DNA of 64,000 bases, taken from contig OX387202.1 in NCBI GenBank assembly GCA_947561715.1, forward strand, positions 18,055,001 to 18,119,000, written 5' to 3'. A program made the translations under genes and the position numbers. This document shows, in pieces, positions 39,567 to 51,722 of the stretch (position 1 is the stretch's first letter; each line of letters starts with the position of its first letter). A model generated the notes under the pieces. That model made no database searches and was not told the DNA's origin. It saw only the letters and a program-made list of their open reading frames with translations. The stretch is from Ascidia mentula (Eukaryota; Chordata; Ascidiacea; Phlebobranchia; Ascidiidae).

Positions 39567-41330
39567 AATGAGCCCATTTTTTAAACTTACATGCAGCTAT
39601 CATGCGACAAAGTCTTATTAAACTGCCAGAGAAAGCTCGTTTCATAGGCAGATTGTGGTTATGAGCATGGACGCCGTTTGGAATTATTCGGGTATGCCAA
39701 ATTATATGACGTCACAAAATTCAAATCTGTCTCGGGGCTAGATAGGGCGAGACCAACAAATTTCGGTCATTGCGTTACGCGCGAACATTTTTAATTTTTT
39801 AGCCTTTAGTGTCAGAAGCCCATTCAATTAACGTTGGGCCGACTCTCGGGTGAAATGCTACCTACTCGGGACTTCCGCCCGATTATACCCGGCGTATGCG
39901 CAGTCAGCAGTCCCGAGTATCTCTTTCCATTTGTACTACTCTTTGGGAAGAAGTTTGACATGGTTTAAAACCCGAAACTGTGATACGGGAGTGTGAACTT
40001 TCAGCCAAAACGACAGGGATTGTACAAGCATAACGGTACAGGCGTGAAACATCAAGCAAAAGCTTAACAAGGAACAAAAATCCCTTGCGAAAATGTAATT
40101 ATTTTGGCAAAATTCAGCACGTGGTGTTCACCCATACGTTAATCCGGATCGTTACCGAGGTTTTCAGATAGGGTTGGCGACCTTTCCCAAGCCGCGGAGC
40201 AAAGTCAAACCCTGCAATTTAGGAGCAGGATGTAGTACTTTTTCACTGACACTATCGTTCCCTTCTATCTTCGTAACGTTGTTTAACCTCGCAAATTAGC
40301 ATTTTGTCTGGATTATCATTTATTTTTTAACTTTAATATTAATGGTTCGTAGGCTACGCTCTTTTCTACAAGCAGATTTTGTGAATTGCATACAGATGGC
40401 CATTGTTTCGACCTATGCTGTAACGTCTCATCAGTGCAGCTTGGTGTCACTATGGACGATTTTGCCGGCTAAACTGCACTGATTAGACCTTATAGGTCGA
40501 AACAATGGCCATGTGTATGCAGCTCACAAAATTCATATCATATGGCCCCATGCGCAATTCTATACCCATTGTTGCAGTGTGATTGTAAAAACTATTAACA
40601 TTGCTTTTCCTTTATCTTGAAAACAATCTATATGGGAACAACAGCGGTAGTGATTGTGCAGTCTTGTAATTACAAAGTATGGCGTTCAAAAACCGTTACA
40701 TCGCACGAAGCCATGTAAATTTCATGCAGGAATGTGGAAGCTGTCAAGGGTTGTCACTCGTTTCTGAAACGCCTATGTTACCTCCCTCATGCAACGTTAA
40801 ACGGCAAGATGCAATCGATGCGAAAGGTGTTTTTGACCGATACCTTTGGCAACAAACCGAGCCGAATCAAGCGCCCACAATCTGTTTTATTTAAAGTTGG
40901 TGAATTATTAAACGCGTGGCTTTTTGCAGCCTTCTGTTCGCACGTGCGGAAAGTTATCAAAACGATTGCAGCAAAGGCCAGGGCCCAGGCCGACTTGGGC
41001 CGCTGGCGCTTTTGGGAAGCAATAAATTATACATTGCTTAGGCATCTCCACGTGGTATATATCTTGTAACAGTTTCTTAACGTTGTAACAATAGAACATG
41101 TGGTTGAAGCAACTTTACGCTCAAATGATGTCGCGGCCATAATGCAATACTACTTGCGAGCAACTACAAAATTAGACTTTAGATGATAGGATTTTTTAGC
41201 ATTACAAATAACACAATACGTTAAAATTTACTACTTCAATTTGTGTGCGCATTTGATTTGAAATACGGGGAAGACGAAAAGAAAGTAAAATATAACCCGA
41301 AACTTCACTAGTTCACCTTGAAGGTCTTTT
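39567..41330. other. Spacer with an inverted-repeat element
   Basis: Between TANGO6 and the orphan membrane protein, which end towards each other. It holds the repeat at 40376-40535. Overlapping frames at 40679-41069 have no recognisable domain. Confidence 0.5.
40376..40535. mobile_element. Complete-looking copy of the dispersed inverted-repeat family
   Basis: The left arm runs from ttttgtgaattgcatacag through atggccattgtttcgacct to catcagtgcagc. The right arm is its complement, from ctgcactgattagacc through aggtcgaaacaatggccat to gcagctcacaaaa. A short loop (cactatggacgattttgcc) separates them. No coding capacity, so it is MITE-like. Confidence 0.75.
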
Positions 41331-41948
41331 TTAGTTCACTTTGAAACTCTTTTTTGCCGGTTGGACGAGCCTTATCTTTTCGCCTGTGATATTTGACCTC
41401 ACTGCTTCCACGTTCTCAAACGTCGTGCTTGACGTTGCTTGTGGCTGGACGAGAATGATTCGACCTCCATCGTCTGGCGTTGAACTTGTTCCTGGCAATT
41501 CCTGTAAACTCTCAGACGGCGATTGATCTGTGTGATGGTTTTCTATTGAAAGCGCACTTTCCCACATTTTCTTTGCCATTACCGGCGATGCTGGCGAGGC
41601 CGCCATTGATATTGTTGCGAATGTTTCAAATGCCCCGCCGCTAGCTTTGTCCATTTTTTTGAAATACGGCAATTTGAACTCGGGTTCTATTTTTTCCTCC
41701 ACTTCGTCCGTGTTTTTACCTTTTTTTGCAGCGGAACGCTCAATTAAAAATCTCGTGCAATTTGCTATGATCTTGGCTACTATGGCAACTACCAGTGCCA
41801 TACTAAAAAACAGCAGGATTTGCGGTGCAGTCGTGTCTTCGATCGTGTTGTACGAAGTGACATTGGTTGCTGCTGCGAGGGTCGTGTTTGTTGTTATTTG
41901 GGTTGTAGTTGACTCTGCCATGGCTATCCTACAAACTAAAACAAACAC
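41331..41948 (-). CDS. Orphan single-pass membrane protein
   Basis: A 205-codon uninterrupted frame, among the longest unspliced frames here. I do not recognise a family. The first 43 residues are rich in Thr, Ser and Asn with NTT and NVT glycosylation sequons. Residues about 44-63 form one hydrophobic segment (ILLFFSMALVVAIVAKII). A basic stretch follows (RSAAKKGK), then an acidic and Ser/Pro-rich tail. An I-x-LVQP motif occurs twice near the end (RIILVQP, KIRLVQP). Without a clear signal peptide it would be a type III protein with the N-terminus outside. A second in-frame ATG (41921, MAEST) may be the real start. A missed 5' exon cannot be excluded. Confidence 0.5.
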   Translation of the reverse strand: MFVLVCRIAMAESTTTQITTNTTLAAATNVTSYNTIEDTTAPQILLFFSMALVVAIVAKIIANCTRFLIERSAAKKGKNTDEVEEKIEPEFKLPYFKKMDKASGGAFETFATISMAASPASPVMAKKMWESALSIENHHTDQSPSESLQELPGTSSTPDDGGRIILVQPQATSSTTFENVEAVRSNITGEKIRLVQPAKKSFKVN

Positions 41949-43489
41949 ATAACTTCATACTGGGGAAAATAGCTATAACTTTATACATTTTCTCGATTGC
42001 TCATTTGCTCTTTAAAACACAGCGATGCCTTTATGCACTGTTAGTACTTAAATTAAACGATTTTCCTGTATCTTACAATAAATTAAAAAAGTAACTGTCA
42101 AAATGCTCATAATTCTTGCCTTTAACTTGGACTGCCACTGGCAGCAGATCACGCACGCTTTTTTCACCTTTTTGATGGCCTTCGCAGTATTATATCCGTG
42201 AAGCAAGCTAGAGGCTTACGATTGTACTTACCTTCGATGTCGAAATCATTCCATTCCACAACGCAGCGCGTAACAATGGCTAAGTAACAATGCTCATTTG
42301 TCCACGCACAGTGGGTACTTGTGAAACACGATCTAAGCTTGATAAGGTTTTAAAATGTCAATACAGTAGATATCTACTTTGTTTCAAGTTGTCTGCGTGC
42401 TTTGAAAAGTTATTACATGCCCAAAGTGTCACAAAGACATCTCAAAAGTTTTTCAATTTCCAATAGCACTCACCATAAGTCTAAAGCTGATGTGTCCTAT
42501 TTGCAAATAAGTGTCGAAGGCGCCTTGGAAGGTTTGAGCGGAAGTATGTTATCTTAAATGTAGCACTGTTGGCAGACTGCGTGTTCCCTGTATACTTTGC
42601 AGACACGCGATCGGGCTTACTGTGCAGCAGGTACGGGTAGCGTTTCGCAATATTCATTGGCTTAGGGCAACGGCAAAACCAAGATAAAGTTTTTCTACGT
42701 AAAGCCATCAAGTAGTCGAAAACGAAGTGCAAAAATGAACGCTAACGTTACAACTTGGGCGTATATGTTTTTAAACCATTTAGCCTAAATTTGGGCGTAG
42801 TACGCCTTAACATTTAGCTTAAAATAGGACGTAGTACTTGCTAACACTTAGCTCAAAAAATAGGCTAGCTTAAGCATTTTCTGCGGTATGGAAGAAAGTT
42901 TTAATAACGGCCTAAATTCGCCCAAATTTTCGCGTTACGGCTAAATATATGAAATTGGCCGTTTCTATGGCAACCCCAGCTAAAATGTATCTCTTAAACA
43001 ATAAATTTTTATGACGTCATAGAGGCACAATGGAAAAAGTTGAGTTTTCCTCTCGCGGGTCAAAATTTATCAAAAATTTGCAAACACATTTGTACAAACT
43101 ATCCTTGTTTGTCGAAAAACCACGCATGGAAGCAAAGCAAAAGTCAAAGGTTTAAACGCATAGTAACCACATGTTGGGCCAAAAACAGCAAGAGTAATTA
43201 AACGTTTCCCCTACCCGGCACCTATTTCGTGAAGTGCTACATAAACAAAGCAAATTCAGGACACAAAAACACCTGGAGTGCGCAGCACAAGGTCGCAAAC
43301 TCATAGGCAGTGATTTTTGAAACTCGAGGTCATGGCGCTGCTGTGCCTCTGGATACAAACATATTTTACTCTTAACAAGGTTCAAGTTGCAATTGTATCT
43401 GATTCCGAACAACAATTTCATTTCTTGCAACTGGCCCCGTATGGCGGTGAGGTCAGACGCATTAGGGTAGCCACGGAGAGAGCAAAGGT

Positions 43490-43615
43490 CCCATGGCCCC
43501 CTCCCAAATTGGTAACTTCAGGATTCGTGCCCAGGACACCCAGGGTTCAAATCCTGTTGTGGTAAAAAAAAATTAATATTTCGAGATTTGTGGCCAGGAT
43601 ATCCTAGGTTCAAAA
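43490..43615 (+). repeat. tRNA-derived SINE fragment
   Basis: Contains ggattcgtgcccaggacaccc followed by the polymerase III B-box match ggttcaaatcc and an A-run. A second partial unit (gtggccaggatatcctaggttcaa) follows. The same unit recurs at about 59778-59822 in a dipeptidase intron. Confidence 0.6.
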
Positions 43616-43989
43616 AACGGTTAAGAATTATGTTGTTCCAAATCTCCAAACTGTGGCCTGCTTAGTGTTTAAATATATTGATTTGCCGTCTTCTTGTGTT
43701 GTGATTGGTGATGCGATGTCAACAGCATATTTGTATAAATGTGTAATTGATTTAAAGCAGCCCTTTTGCACAAACGATTACGTGCACAAGTCATCAACGC
43801 ATTTTGTACAAACGAAACAAGTTGGATTGGCTCAAATCGGGCGCATCTATCAGTCATCAGTTTTTCGTATTTCCGACATGACGATACTGATAGCTTGCAT
43901 CCTCGTTGATCTCGTGTATCCATCGTGAGAGGAATCTGAGCAAAAAGCGAATGGGATTAGGAACATGGGATTAACATTTTTGCAATCAT

Positions 43990-44100
43990 CCACTTGAGAG
44001 CTGCTGACAGGTATGCACACCTATAAGGTCCTATCAGTGCAGCTGGACTAATAAGACCTTGTAGGTCACAACAGTGTACACTATACTGCTTGCAGATCTC
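43990..44100. repeat. Dispersed inverted-repeat family, short palindromic copy
   Basis: acctataaggtcctatcagtgcagc faces agaccttgtaggt, the same arm words as the 40.4 kb copy with a shortened centre. Confidence 0.55.
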
Positions 44101-44644
44101 AATAATTACTTACTATGACTCTTTTGAATATATTTCTCTTGAGCGTCATAAGTTGGACGATTTAATCAGCCCTTAATTATACAGTTAGGTTTAGTGCAAA
44201 AGCAAATGCACACAGGAAAGAATATTCTCGCGAAAGGTTTTTTGACAGCCGAGAATCAATTAATTGTGAATAGATTTTAGCACGTCTCACAACCTCATAA
44301 TCTCACATCGAATACAAACGATTGTGGAGTGAAATGGTGCATGTTTTGCTGTAATCTTTTGAGGCAGTGCACTGCCGGAAAGACTCCTGTCACTCACATT
44401 TCTCGGCGAAGAACTATTTTTGTTCATATTATCGCTAATGAGTTTTTGCCGGACGCCTAGCAGCTCCAATACTAAATTGACTCAACGATATGACCCATTG
44501 TCACTATGTAGTCTGGTGCTTGTAACGCGATCACGCCCAACAAATTGTTGCGTGTGGTTTAATGAGAAGTGCAAGCACAAGGTTTTGTCACCATATCGGG
44601 CGTTGATTGGCTATCATGGGTTCGATTTTCAAATTTCGGGACTT

Positions 44645-47600
44645 TTAAGTAGCTTTTGCCATTATCCACGAAATATTTCTACTGGACATGTCCTCTTCAA
44701 CCACATTCCAATTTGGCCGTGCAAGGTTGTTCACATACATACAAGTGTAGTTTATCACAAACCAAAATCGACGTTTCCTTTCCCTGACTACAAAATTATT
44801 TTTCCAAGAACTTGAAAACTCACGCAAGTTGTTATCGGTTTGCTGGAGGCTGAAGAAACCAAAACACGCAGAAAATTCATGTTTGAAGTCGGGTTGACTC
44901 ATGATGTACACCACGGCGTTGAGAATCGTCGATGACTTGGCCAGGATGAACGCAAACGTAGACGCGATTGGCGACTGCGACTGAAAAAAAATGTCTAGTG
45001 TTTTACGAAAACGTTTGTGAAACAGGGTTTTGAAACAGCGTTGCAGAAAAGAGCTATATGACATAGGAAATTCCCCGCTATTTCTGCGGCATGTGGTTTT
45101 TACTTAATTAAATTTATAATTTAATTTTTGCACCCATACCGGTTCGTATGTCGTAAAAGTTGCATCTTCAGTGAAGTTTCAAGTAAAAACAATCAAAACT
45201 ACACGTCTAAGCGTGAGATACGATGTCAAAGAATTTGTCACAAAGCAAAAAAACCTGATATATCATCGAGACGAAAATGACCGCTGTGAAAGGAGTCCAG
45301 GAAACGCAGAAGCACAGGATGGACTTGAAAGCAGCCACAGCCAATATTTTCTCCCTCTTGTCGATTTGGTTTCGCAAATTCCTGCTTGTCGTGCCAGACA
45401 AACTGCGGATCTCCTTCCCGCTTCTCGCTACCGCTTTTAAGATGTAACCATAGCAGTAGCAAATCCTGATAATCGGGGCTGTAAAAAACGAGTGAGTTCC
45501 ATAAATCAAAGCTGAAAAGCACTTGTGTGGTTATGTAGGCGTTAGGACAGGCCTTATTGGAGATTCCATACCAGTGCAGGTGGTCTATCAATAGCAAGAG
45601 GTGGCCCATCACACGAACACCATTGGATTCCTATTGTAAACTTATAATTTCATATGATCCCCAAAAAGGGTCTTGCACCTACTTAATTTCCACCAAGGGC
45701 CCTGCGTTATGGTGTACGATAATATGTTTGGCATACGGAAGGATTTTTGCCAACATATTCTGAATTTTACTCTTCAAATCTGCGACAGTCGGCGGATAAG
45801 TATTAAATGTCGGGAATTTTGAAAAAAAAACAACATATTTTACCCAATAATGACTATTGAATTAATGTAATATTTTATAATTTTGACGCCAAGGTCAACA
45901 AAACATTTCCGAAACGTTCCAATGATTGGGTCTCAAAAATTGTTCATGCTCAAGTTGACTGACATGAATCGTTATGATAAACTCAATATATGCTCAGCCT
46001 ACTGTGCCATATGAACCCATTTCAACCCTCATGCTTCAATACAGGTAAACTTGTGTGTCTATCATCCAGTCGATAAAATGAAATGAGGTGCTAGCGTTCA
46101 TGCGATTTACTGTCAATTTAACTGTACGATTCAATCGGATAATCCACAGAAGCATTTAATCCCTTTTGCGGGCGCATGAACACAAATTAATTGGCCTTTT
46201 GGCGAGCATGTACAATTTCGTAACAGGTAAGACAAACACAAAATCGATACTGTTTCAGAGATGTTGTGCACCGTTGTATTCGCCGGTGTGTCAGTTGTAA
46301 AGCAAATTTATTAGAAAGACAGTATATTAAAAACCCCGTCGCAAATACCCCGACTTGCTACTCTGTAATTACAAGCAACGCTCACCTATGTAACCAAGGC
46401 TTGTCATGAATAAAATAAGAGCCACTTCGGTTCGTTGATTTTCAATGTAGTTGAACGAGCAGCTGATCAAAATTCCGTCTGGGGCAAATCTACCCAGTCC
46501 AATGGTTGGCAAAACAGCCAAAGAAAACCTTCAACACAATAATAAACACAGCTGGAACGGCAAAATTTATCCAAAGATTTTTTTCCTCCAACACACAATT
46601 CTTTGACATACATAGCCACGGTAGTCTTGCAAGTTTTGCTTTTTACGTTTGTGGTATGGATCAAATATTTGTAACGCTTTTAAATAGCCACAAACAGCAC
46701 GAAAACGTTTATTTCTGCAAGCTAAAATCAGTTAGTTTTCTAACTCAACACCAAAAGGGTTTGAAATTGTGAAAAATGTCACTACTGCCTGTAGAACGTC
46801 CTGTAAACAACTGAAGGCCAGCGGAAGTAAACGTTTCCATGCTGCTTGTGGTACACAGTATGCACGGGCATCCAGGGGGAGGGGCAATGTATCAGTGACA
46901 ACTTTTTAATTTTAAACCCATTTTGCGGGAATGCTTAAAAATGACTCCCAGAATCAATTGAAGAGAACTTTTCAATAGAGTTACGCAACATGTGTGCTGC
47001 ACCATTACCCGAGAAAGCCTACCTGGATAGCAGGTAAATCGTCGGTAAAAAAGGTTATGTTTAATTATGCCATAAGAACAGCTTAATTAAAATACAATAT
47101 GCATACAGAAACATAATAGTTACGCAACACTCACGAAATTATCCAGATTAGGAGAATGGACGCTCGCTGTTGTCGAAGCGACTTGCTTCTCATCAGGACG
47201 ATGGCGTCGTACCTTTGGTTCACGACAGCAACCAAGCTGCCAATTTGAGCAAATGCGAACAGGCCTCCAAGAAAGGCGGTTATTTCGCAAGCTACGTGTA
47301 CAGAACAAAAGTCGTTTCAAAATTTATTTCCATTTCGAGTGCAAAATTGCATTTTGAGGAGTCAATTACTCATTGTTGGAAAGCATCACATTCAAAATTG
47401 AGATGCCGTTACCTCAACAGGCATTATAAGTAAACGTGGTTCGCATCAAATCAAATCGAATTCCTTTAATTTTGCACGCGAAGTTAGTTTCTGCGCACAT
47501 TAGCTTTACTACGTGAATTGGCACATTTTACTACGCACATTAGCCCATTAGTTTTACTAAACGCACATGAGCAAACGCAAAGCACAAAATGACATGGGTA

Positions 47601-48565
47601 CCGATAAAATCATAAGGGTTATCGAGTCAAGCAACTGCGATGCCCTTACATACGTCATTTTTTAAATAAACGTAGGCTAGCTGCGTAAAGAGAAATTGTT
47701 TGGCGAAACCAACATTTTAATTAGACAGGCAGAGAATAAAGATATGTTTTTGTTTCCAAGTTACCTGAGGATCCGGCACTCCAACATCCAGCCAAACAAG
47801 CATGTAGCATCGTCGGGAAGTTACTTATGAACATTCCGAGGCCGGACAACATCAAGGAAAATATGTTGATGTTGAATCCGTTGCTATTCCTGCTTTTGTA
47901 ACGTCTAAAAATAAACAGACTGCCAGTGCGACAATAAGAAAGGCTCTTCCTTCAAGCATGTTTCAAGAAATTTCAAGCTTATGTAAGTGGAACGTGATGA
48001 CGTAAAGATGGTCGTAAAATGTATCGAGCTGCTAACGTGTAAAAGATTATCACCCAATGCAATCAAAAACACTTAGTCGAATTTCCTGGATGTTATTAAA
48101 GCGTGTGATATTTTTTAATTGGAAAAACTTTCTGCATTTACAACAAATAAAAAAACTTAAATTTCGAAACAAACTGCAACTGCCAAATCAAGCGTACCTG
48201 CAGTTTTAGTGATTAATTTTTGAGTTGTGTTTAGATATACAATATAATAACTGCCTTTTAACTTACCTCAGGTAATGCTTCACAATTACCAAATGCATCA
48301 GAATGCAAATCAGGCCGATGAGAACAAGAAAAGTGCCGAATGCAGTATACCAAGTCTTGTTGATGAGGTTTACTTTTTTCAAAAATTCCAATCCCCTATT
48401 TTCAGAGCGAAACATATGCACCAAATCGCAGCCGCATGCAAGTTGACAATTCGTCGAATTTTGCAATACAAGCTGTGCCATTGTCTCCTGGTCTGCAACA
48501 ACATCCACACCTTCCGGCTTATACTGGAAAATGCTGATAGGTACGTTGCCGATGATAAGATTCAA
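44645..48565 (-). CDS. Opsin, paralogue A (divergent, QRY-type)
   Basis: Six exons (coding order): 48565-48267, 47904-47765, 47291-47135, 46528-46386, 45478-45255, 44980-44645; up to 432 residues. This is a seven-helix retinal-binding GPCR. Helix 7 holds the Schiff-base lysine K336 in FILAKSSTILNAVVY. C148 and C222 form the usual disulfide. D216 (PDGILISCSFNY) occupies the 181 counterion position. Helix 6 has SWTPF. Departures: Q172 replaces the acid of E/DRY (NQRYD), the 113 position is Thr (T151), and NPxxY reads NAVVY. The N-terminus has NST and NKT sequons. Exons 2 and 4 equal those of the plus-strand opsin in length (140 and 143 bases). The start (48565 or 48481) and the tail beyond about residue 375 are uncertain. 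The exon 5 donor (gttttt) is weak. Subfamily unresolved. Confidence 0.88.
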
Positions 48566-49917
48566 GAAGATCGATACAGACAGCGCGTCACTTACGATTG
48601 TAGTTCTTTGCTTGTAAAGGCACTTGTTTAAGTTTTATTAGTATACCAAGTTGTTTAAAAATTATAAAGTTCTTCAATTTACATTACAAGTTTCAAGGCA
48701 GAATGTTAAATTCGTCACATAATTGTTTGTTGACTAGTTCGGCCAAACAGCATCGGAACTAAATTTGAACCACTATTCATTTTACACCAAATTTCCACCA
48801 AATAGTTGGCGTCCACAGTATAATAGAATGCTATGGTTAAACATGAAAGATATGTTGCAAATTGCAATGTATTTTTATCGCTTTTATATGTTTTCCGAAA
48901 ATGTTCCGCTAATTCAAATGCATGACCTGTTTCCAAATAAGGACGTATGCATTTGCTAAAAAAGACTTTTCAGTTGTTGTGCTGATAATTTGTACAGTGG
49001 AAACTAAATGAACCTTTGGACCGCTCTGAGCATCCAATTTTCCTGAAGCGGATCTAAATCTGAACCCCGCCAGGAATACATTGTACGACCTTCGAATCGA
49101 ACCTAAACCGGATAATTTTTTTGAAGTCTAAATCTGTATGACAAGTGTTTACCTTGAACAAGTTAATCAAAGCTAATATGCTGACTATTGTTAAGCTGAC
49201 GTTTCGATTCGAAAACGGCTGTAAATTGGATTTGTAGTAAAAAAAATAGGTATACAAAAGCGTGTGAGTCCACGGCCAAAAAACGTGCACCAAACTCACA
49301 ATTCACACAGTGTCCAATCATGCGCGACAGTATATAGTAACTACGTTTGTGTTCAGAGTTCAAGCAAGTAAAGTTCTGATTGAATGTTGACACCGAGATT
49401 TCAATTCCAGTTGCAGAATGAATATAAGTGAACACGTTTGGTCGAAGTGGAAGCAATTCGCAAAGCTGCATATTGAGACATCAGGTACCTGCAGAGTTTT
49501 GAGTTACTCTGCGGCCCTTCTTATAGTTGCACAAATGTTACAATAATGTCATTCCAAAAGAGAAAAAAAAAGTTGCGTTATCATTAATAAAACTTACAGA
49601 AATAAAATTGGCTATCTGATGTGTAATATTGATAGTAAACGTGTTTGTAACGACATAATACACTTAATGTAGTTCAAAAGGCATAAACACCGATCAAGCG
49701 TAATTATCCCAATTGCAATTTTGAAACCTGGAAATACAGCAAACCTTTTTCGTCAAACGCATTTATTTATGCAGCTTTAATTGAAAGAGCAATGAAAATT
49801 TTGATCCAACACAGCATTTTGTTGGGACACCTCTTGTCTACAGGGCAGCTTGGAAAAGCTGACAGCACTATTATCTTGCTTTCGCTACACATTTAACATA
49901 GCTTTTGCATAATACAG
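48566..49917. other. Spacer upstream of opsin A and MRPL27
   Basis: Between the minus-strand opsin start and the first recognised MRPL27 exon; both promoters and the missing MRPL27 start exon should be here. No coding exon is supported. Confidence 0.45.
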
Positions 49918-51722
49918 GTATCAACCTAAGAGTCGCGACTGCAACAGTTATTCCAACACGTTGTGCGGGTACTGGTACCAAAGGTAATACACAAAATGTC
50001 AGTCGTCCTAAGAAAAATCGATCCAGGGGTTGGAAAGTGAATGATGGTAAGTGACTTCAAGGCTGTAGTTGTGGAGTTGCTATTAAATTGTCATTGTTGT
50101 TCAAAACATTGTAATTTTATAATTTTTCATTTATACTAATTTTTAAATGACATGTGGGCATACAAAATGGAAATTGCAGAGAGTATTTTGAATGCCATGT
50201 AGGATAATTTATATTGTTACTTCATGTTTTTAAAACTGGTGCACTGTATACATATATGTAATAGATTTTGGGTCACAAATTTACATATATGTAAAAGTCT
50301 TTCAGGTTTCAATCATTCTATGCCATGTTGCAAAAAATGTTAAAATTTATTTTGAAACACAATGCTAATTTGTAATAAAAAGTAGGTGATGTAACAATTT
50401 TTTTAAATGCAATTTGCATGTGTCTGAAAATGAACTTGTAAATAGTAATGGGATTTCAGTTCGTATAGTCTGCGTACACTCCAGCAATTAAAGGCTAACT
50501 GCACATGTTTATACTTGCATCGGCACCCTCACTGATTTATGCTCAGGTGACCGGGTACACAGTGGATATCTCCTAGCAAAGCAAATTCACCATTACAGAT
50601 GGTTACCTGGAGCTAATGTAAGTAGCGAAAATACATTAACTTTTTAGCATTTTGTAGTAATTTGAGAAAATACATTTAAGCACATTTAGGAAAATAAAAA
50701 TATGGCAAAAAATGTTGAAGTAGACTTTTAAGGAGTAAACTGATCCCTGGAGTTTTTATGGAGATTAATTGGCTAACGTAGCGAAATGTAAAACAAATTT
50801 TTTGTTTGGAAATCAGTTACGTTCGGAATGTTACCTTGAAAAAATAAAATTTTCAACTTTCGATAGAAAAATTCAAAAAAAATTACATTAATATTTGAAT
50901 ATGATATGTATGCTATGTCATACCATAAAAGTTCAGCCTGTGATCTATTTTTGTGTGAAAAAAGTAAGCCGCTACCGTGTAAGGTGGCCGGGTAACCCGC
51001 GTTTAAACTTTTGTCAACTGGCGATTTTTTTTTGGCAAATAACATCCCTCTGGTTCATTAGCCTGGGTTGTGAAGCCTTTAAACCTAATGATCGAACATA
51101 TACAAGTAAGCATTGTGCTTGGATTCACTAAGGATCAGTTTGAAATATTGAAGACCTGGGTGACAGATGAAAATCAAAAGAAAACAACACGTGGTAGTAC
51201 AATGCCCCATCTGGCGGAAAAATCGAATTCGTATAGATTTTATAAATATTCGTTCAAAAGTGCAGCAATCAAATGTGGGCATTGTTGTGTTAAAAATGAT
51301 GGATGGCCAAGCAATAAGGACGACATGTGCCATGTGGAAAGTACCGTTTTTTTCAGATGAACAGACAGTAATCCTGACCAATTACGTCTAAACCTACTGT
51401 ATTTTTGCTCTGAACGAAAACTTACACAACACCGTGATGTAACACGATTTCGCCACCTGATTCAGTGGCAAAATTTCGTAACCACCTCATTAAAATACGT
51501 TGCGTAAACTTCCTTTAGGTGGTTGCTGGCAGGAACAGGTCCCTCTCAGCCACATGCACTGGTACTATACGCTTTACAAAGGAGATTTACATTCCCAGAC
51601 CCAATTCCAGAGAAGCGCAGAAGGCAATCTCCCTACCCCGTGGCGCTCTGCTGTACAAGACATTTATCAGTGTGATACCGGACAAGGAAGTTGGCCGATT
51701 TAGATTGGTCGAACGAATTTGA
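49918..51722 (+). CDS. MRPL27: Mitochondrial ribosomal protein bL27m (5' end unresolved)
   Basis: Three exons: 49918-50046, 50547-50617, 51519-51722, phases matching. It encodes the mitochondrial version of bacterial L27, a large-subunit protein near the peptidyl transferase centre. Diagnostic segments are GDRVHSGYLLAKQIHHYRW (bacterial G-x-x-V-x-x-G and R-Q family region), LPGANVVAGRNRSL, then TKEIYIPRPNSREA and GALLYKTFISVIPD. The first listed exon begins at a good acceptor (aatacag) and has no in-frame ATG, so a short upstream exon with the start and mitochondrial targeting sequence is missing. It lies between two opsin genes but is unrelated to them. Confidence 0.92.

Larger units (their letters stand above)
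41949..44644. other. Spacer with SINE fragments and repeats
   Basis: No gene recognised. It contains a tRNA-derived fragment (about 43490-43615) and a short palindromic copy of the dispersed repeat (about 43990-44100). Around 42.77-42.97 kb, words such as ttagcctaaattt and gggcgtagtac recur loosely. Confidence 0.5.

Noticed and set aside
40734-41069. Basic 111-codon frame
   Set aside because: Looks slightly protein-like at its end but shows no domain, and a competing frame overlaps it; not enough to call a gene.
49792-49900. ATG upstream of MRPL27 as its start
   Set aside because: The frame ends in a stop before the first recognised exon and offers no usable donor.
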